The position numbers and the translations under genes were made by a program. From contig JAJXTT010000146.1 of NCBI GenBank assembly GCA_021783525.1, forward strand, positions 1-5,416: DNA of 5,416 bases, read 5' to 3'. This DNA comes from Pseudomonadota bacterium (lineage in GTDB: Bacteria; Pseudomonadota; Gammaproteobacteria; Burkholderiales; Gallionellaceae). The notes below the pieces were generated by a model. That model saw nothing but the letters and a program-made list of their open reading frames with translations. It did no database searches and had not been told where the DNA came from. Within the stretch, counting starts at the first letter, position 1; every line of letters begins with the position of its first letter. Below are positions 1-5,416 of the stretch, piece by piece.

Positions 1-755
1 TTCTTCGCGATCTCCGCCGCCTCCAGTTCAGCCGCCACGCGTGCGGATGCTTCTGCCTGCGCCTGACGTTCGACCTGTATGCGCAACTCGACCTCCCTGG
101 CCGCATTACGCTCTTCGTCCGCACGCGCCATTGCTGCGCGCTCGGCATCCAGTTCTGCTGCGACACGGGCCTGCTTCTCGGCCAGGGCCAGCATCTCGGC
201 TCGCACGCGGGCATTCATCGCTTCCCGCGCAGATTCCTCCGCAGCCAGCTTGGCGTTGACCATTACCATCACCTCTTTCTCGGACTTGAGCTTGTTCTGC
301 ACAGCCTGCGTCAGTAGCTGTTCCGTGTGGGCTTTTTCTTGCGCCAGCAGCGCCGCTTCGCGATCCGTTTCGGCTTGCTGTTCCAGTTCCTTGCGCACGC
401 GCTGCTCGGCTGCCAGGCGTTGCTCCATCTCGGCCTGCGCCTGTCTTTCCGCTTCCAGTTTCTCGCGCACCGCGTCGGTCAGGCGTTCCTCGGCCATCTT
501 CTTGGCGTAGGCCGCCGCGGCGAGCTCGCGTTCCAGTTCAAGCCGCGCCTTTACTTCGCCGGTCACTTCGGATTCGGCGCGGGTACGTGCTTCTATCTGT
601 TCGGCGAGCTCGCTCTCCTGCCGCACCTTGCCCTGCAGGACGGCTCGGGCATGGGCCTCGGCGCGCGTGCGCGCCTGCACCGCCAGTTGGGCTTCGATCT
701 CCGCCTCGACGCGCCCGCGCGATTCCAATATCGCTTCGGATTCGACAGGGTTCTC
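1..755 (-). repeat. Tandem 14-residue (42-nt) coding repeat, 18 units visible
   Basis: Reading the protein that starts at 800, units begin at residues 16, 30, 44, 58, 72, 86, 100, 114, 128, 142, 156, 170, 184, 198, 212, 226, 240 and 254. Examples of the unit start are RVEAE (30), RTRAE (44 and 72), RLELE (86), KLEAE (114), RLAAE (128), KLAAE (184), RVRAE (198) and RVAAE (212 and 254). Position 1 is Lys or Arg in 16 of 18 units (exceptions 16 and 142). Position 5 is acidic in all 18 (17 Glu, one Asp at 146). Position 8 is Ala, Leu or Val in all 18. The Lys/Arg-to-Glu spacing of four suits a salt bridge along a helix. Because 14 is two heptads, the phase never slips. The DNA copies are diverged, so the repeat is clearest in protein. 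It continues past the edge. Confidence 0.85.
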
Positions 756-800
756 TTCGCCGCGGGAAGAAACCAACCGGATATTTTTCAGTGCTGACAT
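1..800 (-). CDS. Long alpha-helical, coiled-coil-like 14-residue repeat protein (partial, C-terminus off the left edge)
   Basis: The frame is open from an ATG at 800-798 to the left edge: 266 full codons, no stop, so the protein is longer than this. The start is supported by a GAGGTG ribosome binding site just upstream. The first 15 residues (MSALKNIRLVSSRGE) are not a signal peptide, and no membrane segment is visible, so a cytoplasmic location is inferred. From residue 16 the composition is Ala, Glu, Arg, Gln, Lys and Leu. The only prolines and glycines are Pro18, Gly29, Gly57 and Gly82, and there are none after 82, which means a very long helix. Residues 16-266 form 18 consecutive 14-residue units with no insertions: Lys/Arg at unit position 1, Glu/Asp at 5, Ala/Leu/Val at 8, and usually a hydrophobic residue at 12. 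The function is not recognised. A filament, scaffold or spacer role is possible, but that is inference from shape only. Database names such as TolA-like or SMC-like could arise from composition alone. Confidence 0.85.
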   Translation of the reverse strand, partial: MSALKNIRLVSSRGEENPVESEAILESRGRVEAEIEAQLAVQARTRAEAHARAVLQGKVRQESELAEQIEARTRAESEVTGEVKARLELERELAAAAYAKKMAEERLTDAVREKLEAERQAQAEMEQRLAAEQRVRKELEQQAETDREAALLAQEKAHTEQLLTQAVQNKLKSEKEVMVMVNAKLAAEESAREAMNARVRAEMLALAEKQARVAAELDAERAAMARADEERNAAREVELRIQVERQAQAEASARVAAELEAAEIAK

Positions 801-803
801 GTT

Positions 804-810
804 CCACCTC
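804..810 (-). promoter_or_regulatory. Ribosome binding site of the repeat protein
   Basis: On the minus strand the sequence AAAGAGGTGGAAC lies directly before the ATG at 800-798. GAGGTG (810-805) matches the core of the anti-Shine-Dalgarno complement and ends four bases before the start codon. It fixes the ATG as the start in preference to the GTG at 807-805, which belongs to another frame and lies inside this site. Confidence 0.75.
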
Positions 811-821
811 TTTCGCTTGAT

Positions 822-836
822 GATGCCAAGGGCATC
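822..836 (-). other. Short perfect hairpin in the leader of the repeat protein
   Basis: The bases form GATGCC, a three-base loop, then GGCATC: a six-base-pair stem with no mismatch. In the minus-strand transcript it ends 21 bases before the start codon and 11 bases before the ribosome binding site. It could shape the leader or translation initiation. A 6-bp stem can also arise by chance, and no T-run follows, so it is not a terminator. Confidence 0.4.
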
Positions 837-903
837 GGCTCGACGCTAAAGTAACAGTTCAGTCTCGCGGGAAAGCGTGGAATAAAAGCGGAAATACGGT
901 CCA

Positions 904-913
904 TTTCATGAAA
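904..913. promoter_or_regulatory. AT-rich palindrome TTTCATGAAA, possible operator
   Basis: This is a perfect 10-bp palindrome in an otherwise GC-rich stretch, about 105 bp upstream of the repeat-protein start codon. Its place between the end of the GGDEF/EAL gene and the next gene, and its base composition, would suit a regulator binding site or promoter upstream element. I could not place a convincing -35/-10 pair beside it, so the role is speculative. Confidence 0.25.
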
Positions 914-933
914 AGGGAGGATCTGCAGGCCGG

Positions 934-972
934 CCGGGCGCCCCTTGGTATGCAGAACGTATGTGCGCCCGG
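934..972 (-). other. GC-rich inverted repeat (8-bp arms) in the intergenic region
   Basis: CCGGGCGC at 934-941 is the exact reverse complement of GCGCCCGG at 965-972, with 23 bases between. The arms overlap smaller palindromes (GGCCGGCC at 928-935, GGGCGCCC at 936-943, GCCCGGGC at 967-974), so alternative folds compete. In the minus-strand transcript it is the second hairpin after the GGDEF/EAL stop. Only a weak CCCTTTT run follows, 20 bases beyond the stem, so it is not a standard intrinsic terminator. It could protect a transcript 3' end. Confidence 0.35.
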
Positions 973-992
973 GCTATGTGACGCCGATGGTG

Positions 993-1020
993 ATGCCGGA
1001 GCCCGCGCGGCTTCCGGCAT
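993..1020 (-). terminator. Strong hairpin just after the GGDEF/EAL stop codon, possible transcript end
   Basis: ATGCCGGAGCC (993-1003) and GGCTTCCGGCAT (1009-1020) pair over 11 base pairs with one bulged base, around a five-base CGCGC loop. The hairpin begins 16 bases after the TGA of the GGDEF/EAL gene (1039-1037). Its placement fits a terminator or 3'-stabilising structure. On the minus strand it is followed by CACCATCGG rather than a T-run, so intrinsic termination would be weak. Rho-dependent termination or mRNA protection are alternatives. Confidence 0.4.
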
Positions 1021-1036
1021 TAATGGTGAAAGCCAT

Positions 1037-4012
1037 TCAGCCCGCTTTGTTCTTCTCCAGCAGAGCCTCAAGCTCCAACGCCGGAATCGCCTTTGAAAAC
1101 AGGAACCCTTGCGCATAGTCGCAACCGGCATGCTGCAGCATGTCGCGCTGCCGTTCGGTCTCGACGCCTTCGGCGATGACTTTCAACCCGAGCTTGTGTG
1201 CCATCACGATGATCGCTTCGCAAAGCGCCATATCGTCAGCCTCACTGCCCAGATTCTTTACGAAGGACTGGTCGATCTTCAGGTAATCGATGTCGAATTT
1301 CTTGAGGTAGGCCAGGGAAGAATAACCCGTGCCGAAGTCGTCGATCGCGACCTGGATACCGGCATCGCGCGACGCCAGCAGCCTGTCCCTGACATGGCCG
1401 GCATCGTCCAGCAAAACGCCTTCGGTGATCTCCACGATCAGGCTGCTCGCATGCAATCCGTTCTGCTCCAGTTCGTTCAGCCATTCCGCAGCCTTCTGCG
1501 GATTGTCGTTGTGGAACTGTACCGGGGACTTGTTGACGCTGATCTGGAAACCCTTGTGGTGGCTCGCCTGAAGTCGCTTCACCTGGTCCATTGCCTGCCT
1601 CAACACCCAGTCGCCGATCTCGACGATCATGCCGATCTCTTCCGCCAGCGGAATGAACTCGGAAGGGCTTACCATGCCGCGCTTGGGATGCATCCACCGG
1701 ATCAGCGCTTCGGCCTTGTGGATGTCTCCCGTCGCCAGCTCGACGATGGGCTGGTAATACACGCAGAACTGGCCGGACGCCAGGGCATCGCGCAGGTCGT
1801 TGACCATGCGCATGCGCTTCTGTGCATTCTCCTGCAGTACGGGCGTGAAATAGCTGAAACGGTTGCGTCCCAGACTCTTGGCGACATACATCGCCTGGTC
1901 CGCGTTCTTCAGCAGCGTTTCCATGCTCCCTGCATCGTTGGGGTAGAGCGTGATGCCGATGCTGGCGGAGATGAAAGCTTTCTCTTCGCCCAGCAGGAAC
2001 GGGGCGGCCAGTTTTTCGATGATCGTCAGCGCGATGCGCTCGATGCTGGCGGTATCGTCGACGTCGGGCAGGATCACGACGAACTCGTCGCCTCCCATGC
2101 GCGCCACCGTATCGGATTCGCGCATGCAGTGCTGGATGCGTTGCGCCGCATCCACCAGCAGGAAGTCTCCGGCATCATGCCCCATGGTGTCGTTCACCTC
2201 CTTGAAATGGTCAAGGTCGATCAGCATGAGCACAAACTGCGAACGGTCACGCTTGGACGATCTGATGGTCTGCTCCAGCCGATCGCGGAAAAGGCGCCGG
2301 TTGGGCAGTTGGGTAAGCGCGTCGTAATTAGCCTGGCGCTGGATGGTTTCCTCCGCCTGTTTGCGCTCTGTCAGGTCGGTGTGCGTGCCGATCATGCGCA
2401 CCACCGTGCCGTCGTCCGAGCGATGCGCCACCATGCCCCGAGTCAGGATCCATTTCCAGCTCCCGTCCTTGCAGCGCACGCGATATTCGGCAGCAAACCT
2501 GTCCTGCTTTTCGCGGAAGAAATCCCCGATGTGGACCAGCAAACGGACGATATCGTCCGGATGAACGCGCGCATTCCATTCTGCCATGCTGTTGCCGATT
2601 TCGTCGTCGGCGAACCCGAACATGCGTTTCCCACCCTTTGAAAGCAACACTTCGTTGGTTTGCAGGTTCCAGTCCCACACGCAATCGCCGCCGCCCTCCA
2701 GCGCAAAGCTCCAGAGCGCCTCGCTTTCGCGCAGCGCCTCTTCGGCCTGTCTGCGTGCCGTGACATCCACGGAAATACCGATGACACCGATCACCTCGCC
2801 TTTGGTATTGCGCAGTCTGGACTTTGTGATCTCCAGTTGATGCGGCTTCCCGTCCACCAGCGTGACCGGTTCAACCGAGACGAAGGGGGCGTCCTGCGTC
2901 AGGCAGGTGCGGTCGGAAGCCATGAAATTCGCCGCGACCTCCTCGCCCAGGAGGTCTGGCAGGTGTCTGGTATTCAGGAATGCGCTTTCCGGAATGCCCG
3001 TGGAGGCGCAAAAACGCCTGTTCACGAACCGGTATTTCCCGTCAGGTCCGACCAGCCAGATACCGACTGGTGCATGGTCGAGAATCGCATGCAGCCTCGA
3101 CTCGCTTTCGCGCAAGGCTCCTGCATCGCGCCGGTGGTGCAGGATAGTTGTGGAGAGCACGATGCCAACGACGGTCATGCTCATCATGAACAGCCAGAAA
3201 TTCGCCAAGCCGGTATTGATGTCCGTGGCAAAAAATCCGACGCCATCCAGGGAGCCCAGGATTCCCTGTATCGCCGACATCAACAGTATCAGCGTAACGC
3301 CATGCCGTCCGAAACGCAGCGCACCCCAGCTGACGAACAGAAACATCAGATAACCCAGGGGGAAGCCCGATACGGATTGCGGCGTCCAGCCATGAAATGC
3401 CACCAGGCTCGTCAAGAAAGCCAGCAGGATGAACATCGACGCCTCGAAGCCCCTGCCGATGCTCCTTGTCCAGAATGATGGCCAGTTGCGCCAGATCAGC
3501 AAGGCCGGCGTGAGTATCGCGATACCGAACAGGTTCCCGCGCCACCAGGACATCCATTCCAGAATGACCGCGTCACGGGGCAAAATACCTGCCATGGTCA
3601 GGCCGGTGGCGCCGATGAATGCGGCCAGCGCCGCAACGAGAGCGCCGATGAAGATCAGCCAAAGGTAGTCCCCTGCAAATTGCAGTTTCGGGTTGAAATG
3701 CCTGATACGCGAAAGAAGCCAGACAGCGAGCAACGGCTCGATGGCATTGCTCGAAGCAATGCAAAGTGCGACTGGAAGAGAACGCCCGACGGACAGGTAC
3801 GTTACCATCGCGGCAACGGGTATGGCAGGCCAGTATTTCTTTCCGCCGATCAGCAGCGCGGCAAGTCCCAGTCCGCTGGGGAGCCAGACCGGCGAAATAT
3901 TTCCGTCCGCGGTGAGATAGGTCAGATTGAGTTTGATGAGCAGCGCATACGCCGCCGCGAACCCCAGCAATCCGGGTACATCGGCCCAACGATAGATTGC
4001 GGAAGGATGCAT
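1037..4012 (-). CDS. MASE1-PAS-PAS-GGDEF-EAL membrane protein, cyclic-di-GMP cyclase/phosphodiesterase
   Basis: This protein of 991 residues (from the ATG at 4012) should make cyclic-di-GMP from two GTP and hydrolyse it to pGpG at the inner face of the cytoplasmic membrane. Residues 10-295 hold about eight hydrophobic segments and the MASE1 signature (SPVWLPSGLGLAALL at 40-54). Two PAS domains follow, near 304-419 and 428-549, each ending in a charged helical linker (TARRQAEEAL, TERKQAEETI). The GGDEF domain is near 556-719: GGDEF at 640-644 and the inhibitory RxxD site RESD at 631-634, five residues upstream. The EAL domain is near 731-986: EAL 768-770, Asn827, EITE 861-864, DDFGTGYSS from 891, Lys912, Glu948 and Gln968. 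No catalytic residue I know of is missing, so it could be bifunctional; the net direction cannot be read from sequence. An in-frame ATG at 4099 would add 29 polar residues and overlap guaA by 44 bp. I prefer 4012 because MASE1 begins right after it, although its ribosome binding site is weak. guaA ends 43 bp upstream on the same strand, so co-transcription is likely. Confidence 0.96.
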   Translation of the reverse strand: MHPSAIYRWADVPGLLGFAAAYALLIKLNLTYLTADGNISPVWLPSGLGLAALLIGGKKYWPAIPVAAMVTYLSVGRSLPVALCIASSNAIEPLLAVWLLSRIRHFNPKLQFAGDYLWLIFIGALVAALAAFIGATGLTMAGILPRDAVILEWMSWWRGNLFGIAILTPALLIWRNWPSFWTRSIGRGFEASMFILLAFLTSLVAFHGWTPQSVSGFPLGYLMFLFVSWGALRFGRHGVTLILLMSAIQGILGSLDGVGFFATDINTGLANFWLFMMSMTVVGIVLSTTILHHRRDAGALRESESRLHAILDHAPVGIWLVGPDGKYRFVNRRFCASTGIPESAFLNTRHLPDLLGEEVAANFMASDRTCLTQDAPFVSVEPVTLVDGKPHQLEITKSRLRNTKGEVIGVIGISVDVTARRQAEEALRESEALWSFALEGGGDCVWDWNLQTNEVLLSKGGKRMFGFADDEIGNSMAEWNARVHPDDIVRLLVHIGDFFREKQDRFAAEYRVRCKDGSWKWILTRGMVAHRSDDGTVVRMIGTHTDLTERKQAEETIQRQANYDALTQLPNRRLFRDRLEQTIRSSKRDRSQFVLMLIDLDHFKEVNDTMGHDAGDFLLVDAAQRIQHCMRESDTVARMGGDEFVVILPDVDDTASIERIALTIIEKLAAPFLLGEEKAFISASIGITLYPNDAGSMETLLKNADQAMYVAKSLGRNRFSYFTPVLQENAQKRMRMVNDLRDALASGQFCVYYQPIVELATGDIHKAEALIRWMHPKRGMVSPSEFIPLAEEIGMIVEIGDWVLRQAMDQVKRLQASHHKGFQISVNKSPVQFHNDNPQKAAEWLNELEQNGLHASSLIVEITEGVLLDDAGHVRDRLLASRDAGIQVAIDDFGTGYSSLAYLKKFDIDYLKIDQSFVKNLGSEADDMALCEAIIVMAHKLGLKVIAEGVETERQRDMLQHAGCDYAQGFLFSKAIPALELEALLEKNKAG

Positions 4013-4055
4013 GCCGGGTCTTAAATGCCTGTCTTCACCGCAGGAATACCGGGCG

Positions 4056-5416
4056 TCACTCCCACTCGATGGTGGCTGGCGGCTTGCCCGAGATGTCATA
4101 GACCACCCGGTTGATGCCGCGTACTTCGTTGATGATCCGGTTCGACACCCTGCCCAGCAGTTCGTACGGCAAATGCGCCCAGTGCGCCGTCATGAAATCC
4201 TGCGTCTGCACGGCGCGCAACGACACCACCCATTCGTACGTGCGCCCGTCGCCCATCACGCCGACCGACTTCACCGGTAGGAACACCGTGAAGGCCTGGC
4301 TGGTGAGGTCATACCAGCTCTTGCCGCCGGCATCCCGGGTGTTGCGCAGTTCTTCGATAAAGATGGCGTCGGCGCGGCGCAGCAATTCGGCATATTCCCG
4401 CTTCACTTCGCCCAGGATGCGCACACCCAGGCCGGGACCGGGGAACGGATGGCGGTACACCATGTCTGCAGGCAAACCCAGCGCAACTCCAAGCTCGCGC
4501 ACTTCATCCTTGAACAGTTCGCGTAGCGGTTCCAGCAACTTGAGGTGCAGGGATTCCGGCAGGCCGCCGACGTTGTGATGCGATTTGATGGTGTGGGCCT
4601 TCTTGGTCTTCGCCCCCGCGGACTCGATCACGTCGGGATAGATGGTGCCTTGGGCGAGCCATTTGGCCTGCTTGAGCTTGGCGGACTCGCGCTGGAACAC
4701 TTCGACGAATTCGCGTCCGATGATCTTGCGTTTCTGTTCCGGGTCGGTCACACCGGCGAGGTGCTTCATGAATTCGCCGCTGGCATCGACACGGATGACC
4801 TTCATGTTCAGGCTCTTGCCGAACGTCTCCATCACCTGGTCGCCTTCGTGCAGGCGCAGCAGGCCGTTGTCCACGAATACGCAGGTCAACTGGTCGCCAA
4901 TGGCACGATGGATCAGCGCTGCCGCCACGGACGAGTCCACTCCACCGGACAGGCCGAGGATGACCTCTTCGCTGCCAACCTGTGCCTTGATCTTCGCCAC
5001 CGCCTCGGCGATGTAGTCCGGCATGTTCCAATCCTGGCCGCAACCGCAGATGTCGTGCACGAAGCGGCCGATGATGGCCTTGCCCTGATGGGTGTGGGTG
5101 ACTTCCGGATGGAACTGCACCGCATAGTAGCGGCGCGATTCGTCCGCCATCGCGGCGAAAGGTGTGGCCTCGTTGGAGGCGATGGCCGTGAATCCGGGCG
5201 GCAGTGCCGTGACCTTGTCGCCGTGGCTCATCCACACGTCGAGCAGGCCGTGGCCCTGCGCGTTGGTCTTGTCCTGAATGCCTTCGAACAGCCTGGAATG
5301 CCCATGCGCCCTGATCTCCGCGTAACCAAACTCGCGCACTTTTCCGCTCTCGACCTTGCCGCCCAGCTGCGCCGCCATGGTCTGCATGCCGTAGCAGATA
5401 CCTAACACCGGCACGC
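4056..5416 (-). CDS. guaA: GMP synthase (glutamine-hydrolysing), N-terminus off the right edge
   Basis: GuaA converts XMP, ATP and glutamine to GMP in the last step of guanine nucleotide synthesis, in the cytoplasm. About 452 residues are visible. Counting from the GTG (Val) codon at 5414, the amidotransferase part has the nucleophile Cys7 in GICYGMQ and the His102/Glu104 pair in FHPEVTHT. The ATP pyrophosphatase part has the PP-loop SGGVDSS at 156-162. The C-terminal dimerisation part includes PFPGPGLGVRILGE (323-336), GVMGDGRTYEW (385-395) and the typical end PPATIEWE. The E. coli nucleophile is Cys86, so about 79 residues lie beyond the edge and the full length would be near 531, normal for the family. 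The Val codon at 5414 is internal and should not be taken as the start. The stop TGA is at 4058-4056, and no terminator-like hairpin lies between it and the next gene. Confidence 0.98.
   Translation of the reverse strand, partial: VPVLGICYGMQTMAAQLGGKVESGKVREFGYAEIRAHGHSRLFEGIQDKTNAQGHGLLDVWMSHGDKVTALPPGFTAIASNEATPFAAMADESRRYYAVQFHPEVTHTHQGKAIIGRFVHDICGCGQDWNMPDYIAEAVAKIKAQVGSEEVILGLSGGVDSSVAAALIHRAIGDQLTCVFVDNGLLRLHEGDQVMETFGKSLNMKVIRVDASGEFMKHLAGVTDPEQKRKIIGREFVEVFQRESAKLKQAKWLAQGTIYPDVIESAGAKTKKAHTIKSHHNVGGLPESLHLKLLEPLRELFKDEVRELGVALGLPADMVYRHPFPGPGLGVRILGEVKREYAELLRRADAIFIEELRNTRDAGGKSWYDLTSQAFTVFLPVKSVGVMGDGRTYEWVVSLRAVQTQDFMTAHWAHLPYELLGRVSNRIINEVRGINRVVYDISGKPPATIEWE

Noticed and set aside
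1..755. 42-nt periodicity as a CRISPR array or noncoding tandem repeat
   Set aside because: The copies are diverged at DNA level and have no spacers. The conservation is in one reading frame and at protein level.
79..797. Plus-strand open frames (79-510, 327-797) with Ala/Ser/Arg-rich proteins
   Set aside because: They are antisense to the helical repeat gene. Their repetitive composition is the mirror of its repeated Ala/Glu/Arg codons, and they lack a supporting start region.
538..807. Minus-strand frame starting at the GTG at 807
   Set aside because: It is Arg-rich, short, and shares DNA with the repeat gene. The GTG is part of that gene's ribosome binding site.
840..900. Candidate sigma-70 promoter (TTACTTT, TTTTATT) before the repeat gene
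   Set aside because: No -35 and -10 pair with acceptable spacing and match was found; at most three or four of six bases agree.
859..1131. Small frames in the intergenic region (859-1131 minus, 908-1096 plus)
   Set aside because: Both run into the GGDEF/EAL coding end, are rich in Arg, Ala and Pro or of random composition, and have no family character. The plus-strand ATG at 908 is part of the TTTCATGAAA palindrome and has no good ribosome binding site upstream.
1109..2641. Long open frame of 510 codons on the plus strand
   Set aside because: It lies wholly opposite the GGDEF/EAL coding region, whose protein has every family motif. The translation resembles no family and its openness follows from GC-biased codon use on the other strand.
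4545..5405. Plus-strand frame of 286 codons and minus-strand frame 4504-5235
   Set aside because: Both overlap guaA, whose product is unmistakable; they have no recognisable domain.

Overview
The window (about 60% GC by eye) carries three genes, all on the minus strand. In the direction of transcription, from right to left, they are guaA (GMP synthase, cut by the right edge), a large membrane-bound GGDEF/EAL protein, and a long helical repeat protein cut by the left edge. The GuaA sequence and the MASE1-PAS-PAS-GGDEF-EAL architecture suggest a betaproteobacterium, perhaps of the Nitrosomonadales/Gallionella type. That placement is inferred from general sequence character and was not tested.

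Region by region: 5416-4056 encodes the last 452 or so residues of GMP synthase, with amidotransferase, PP-loop and C-terminal dimerisation parts all recognisable. After at most 43 nt, 4012-1037 encodes a 991-residue cyclic-di-GMP enzyme in which the GGDEF active site, its RxxD inhibitory site and the EAL phosphodiesterase site all look intact. A 236-nt gap (801-1036) follows. It holds two hairpins just after the stop codon, an AT-rich palindrome, and a small hairpin close to the next ribosome binding site. From 800 to the left edge runs an uninterrupted reading frame whose protein is almost pure charged/alanine-rich helix. It is built on an exact 14-residue period repeated 18 times in the visible part.

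How they may fit together: GuaA makes GMP, the precursor of the GTP that a diguanylate cyclase consumes, and the tight spacing suggests co-transcription of these two genes. The helical protein has a good ribosome binding site of its own and sits behind hairpins, so it is probably a separate unit. Nothing in the sequence ties it to the cyclic-di-GMP gene. I see no mobile element, CRISPR array, RNA gene or defence system. The most unusual object is the 14-residue repeat protein, whose family I do not recognise.
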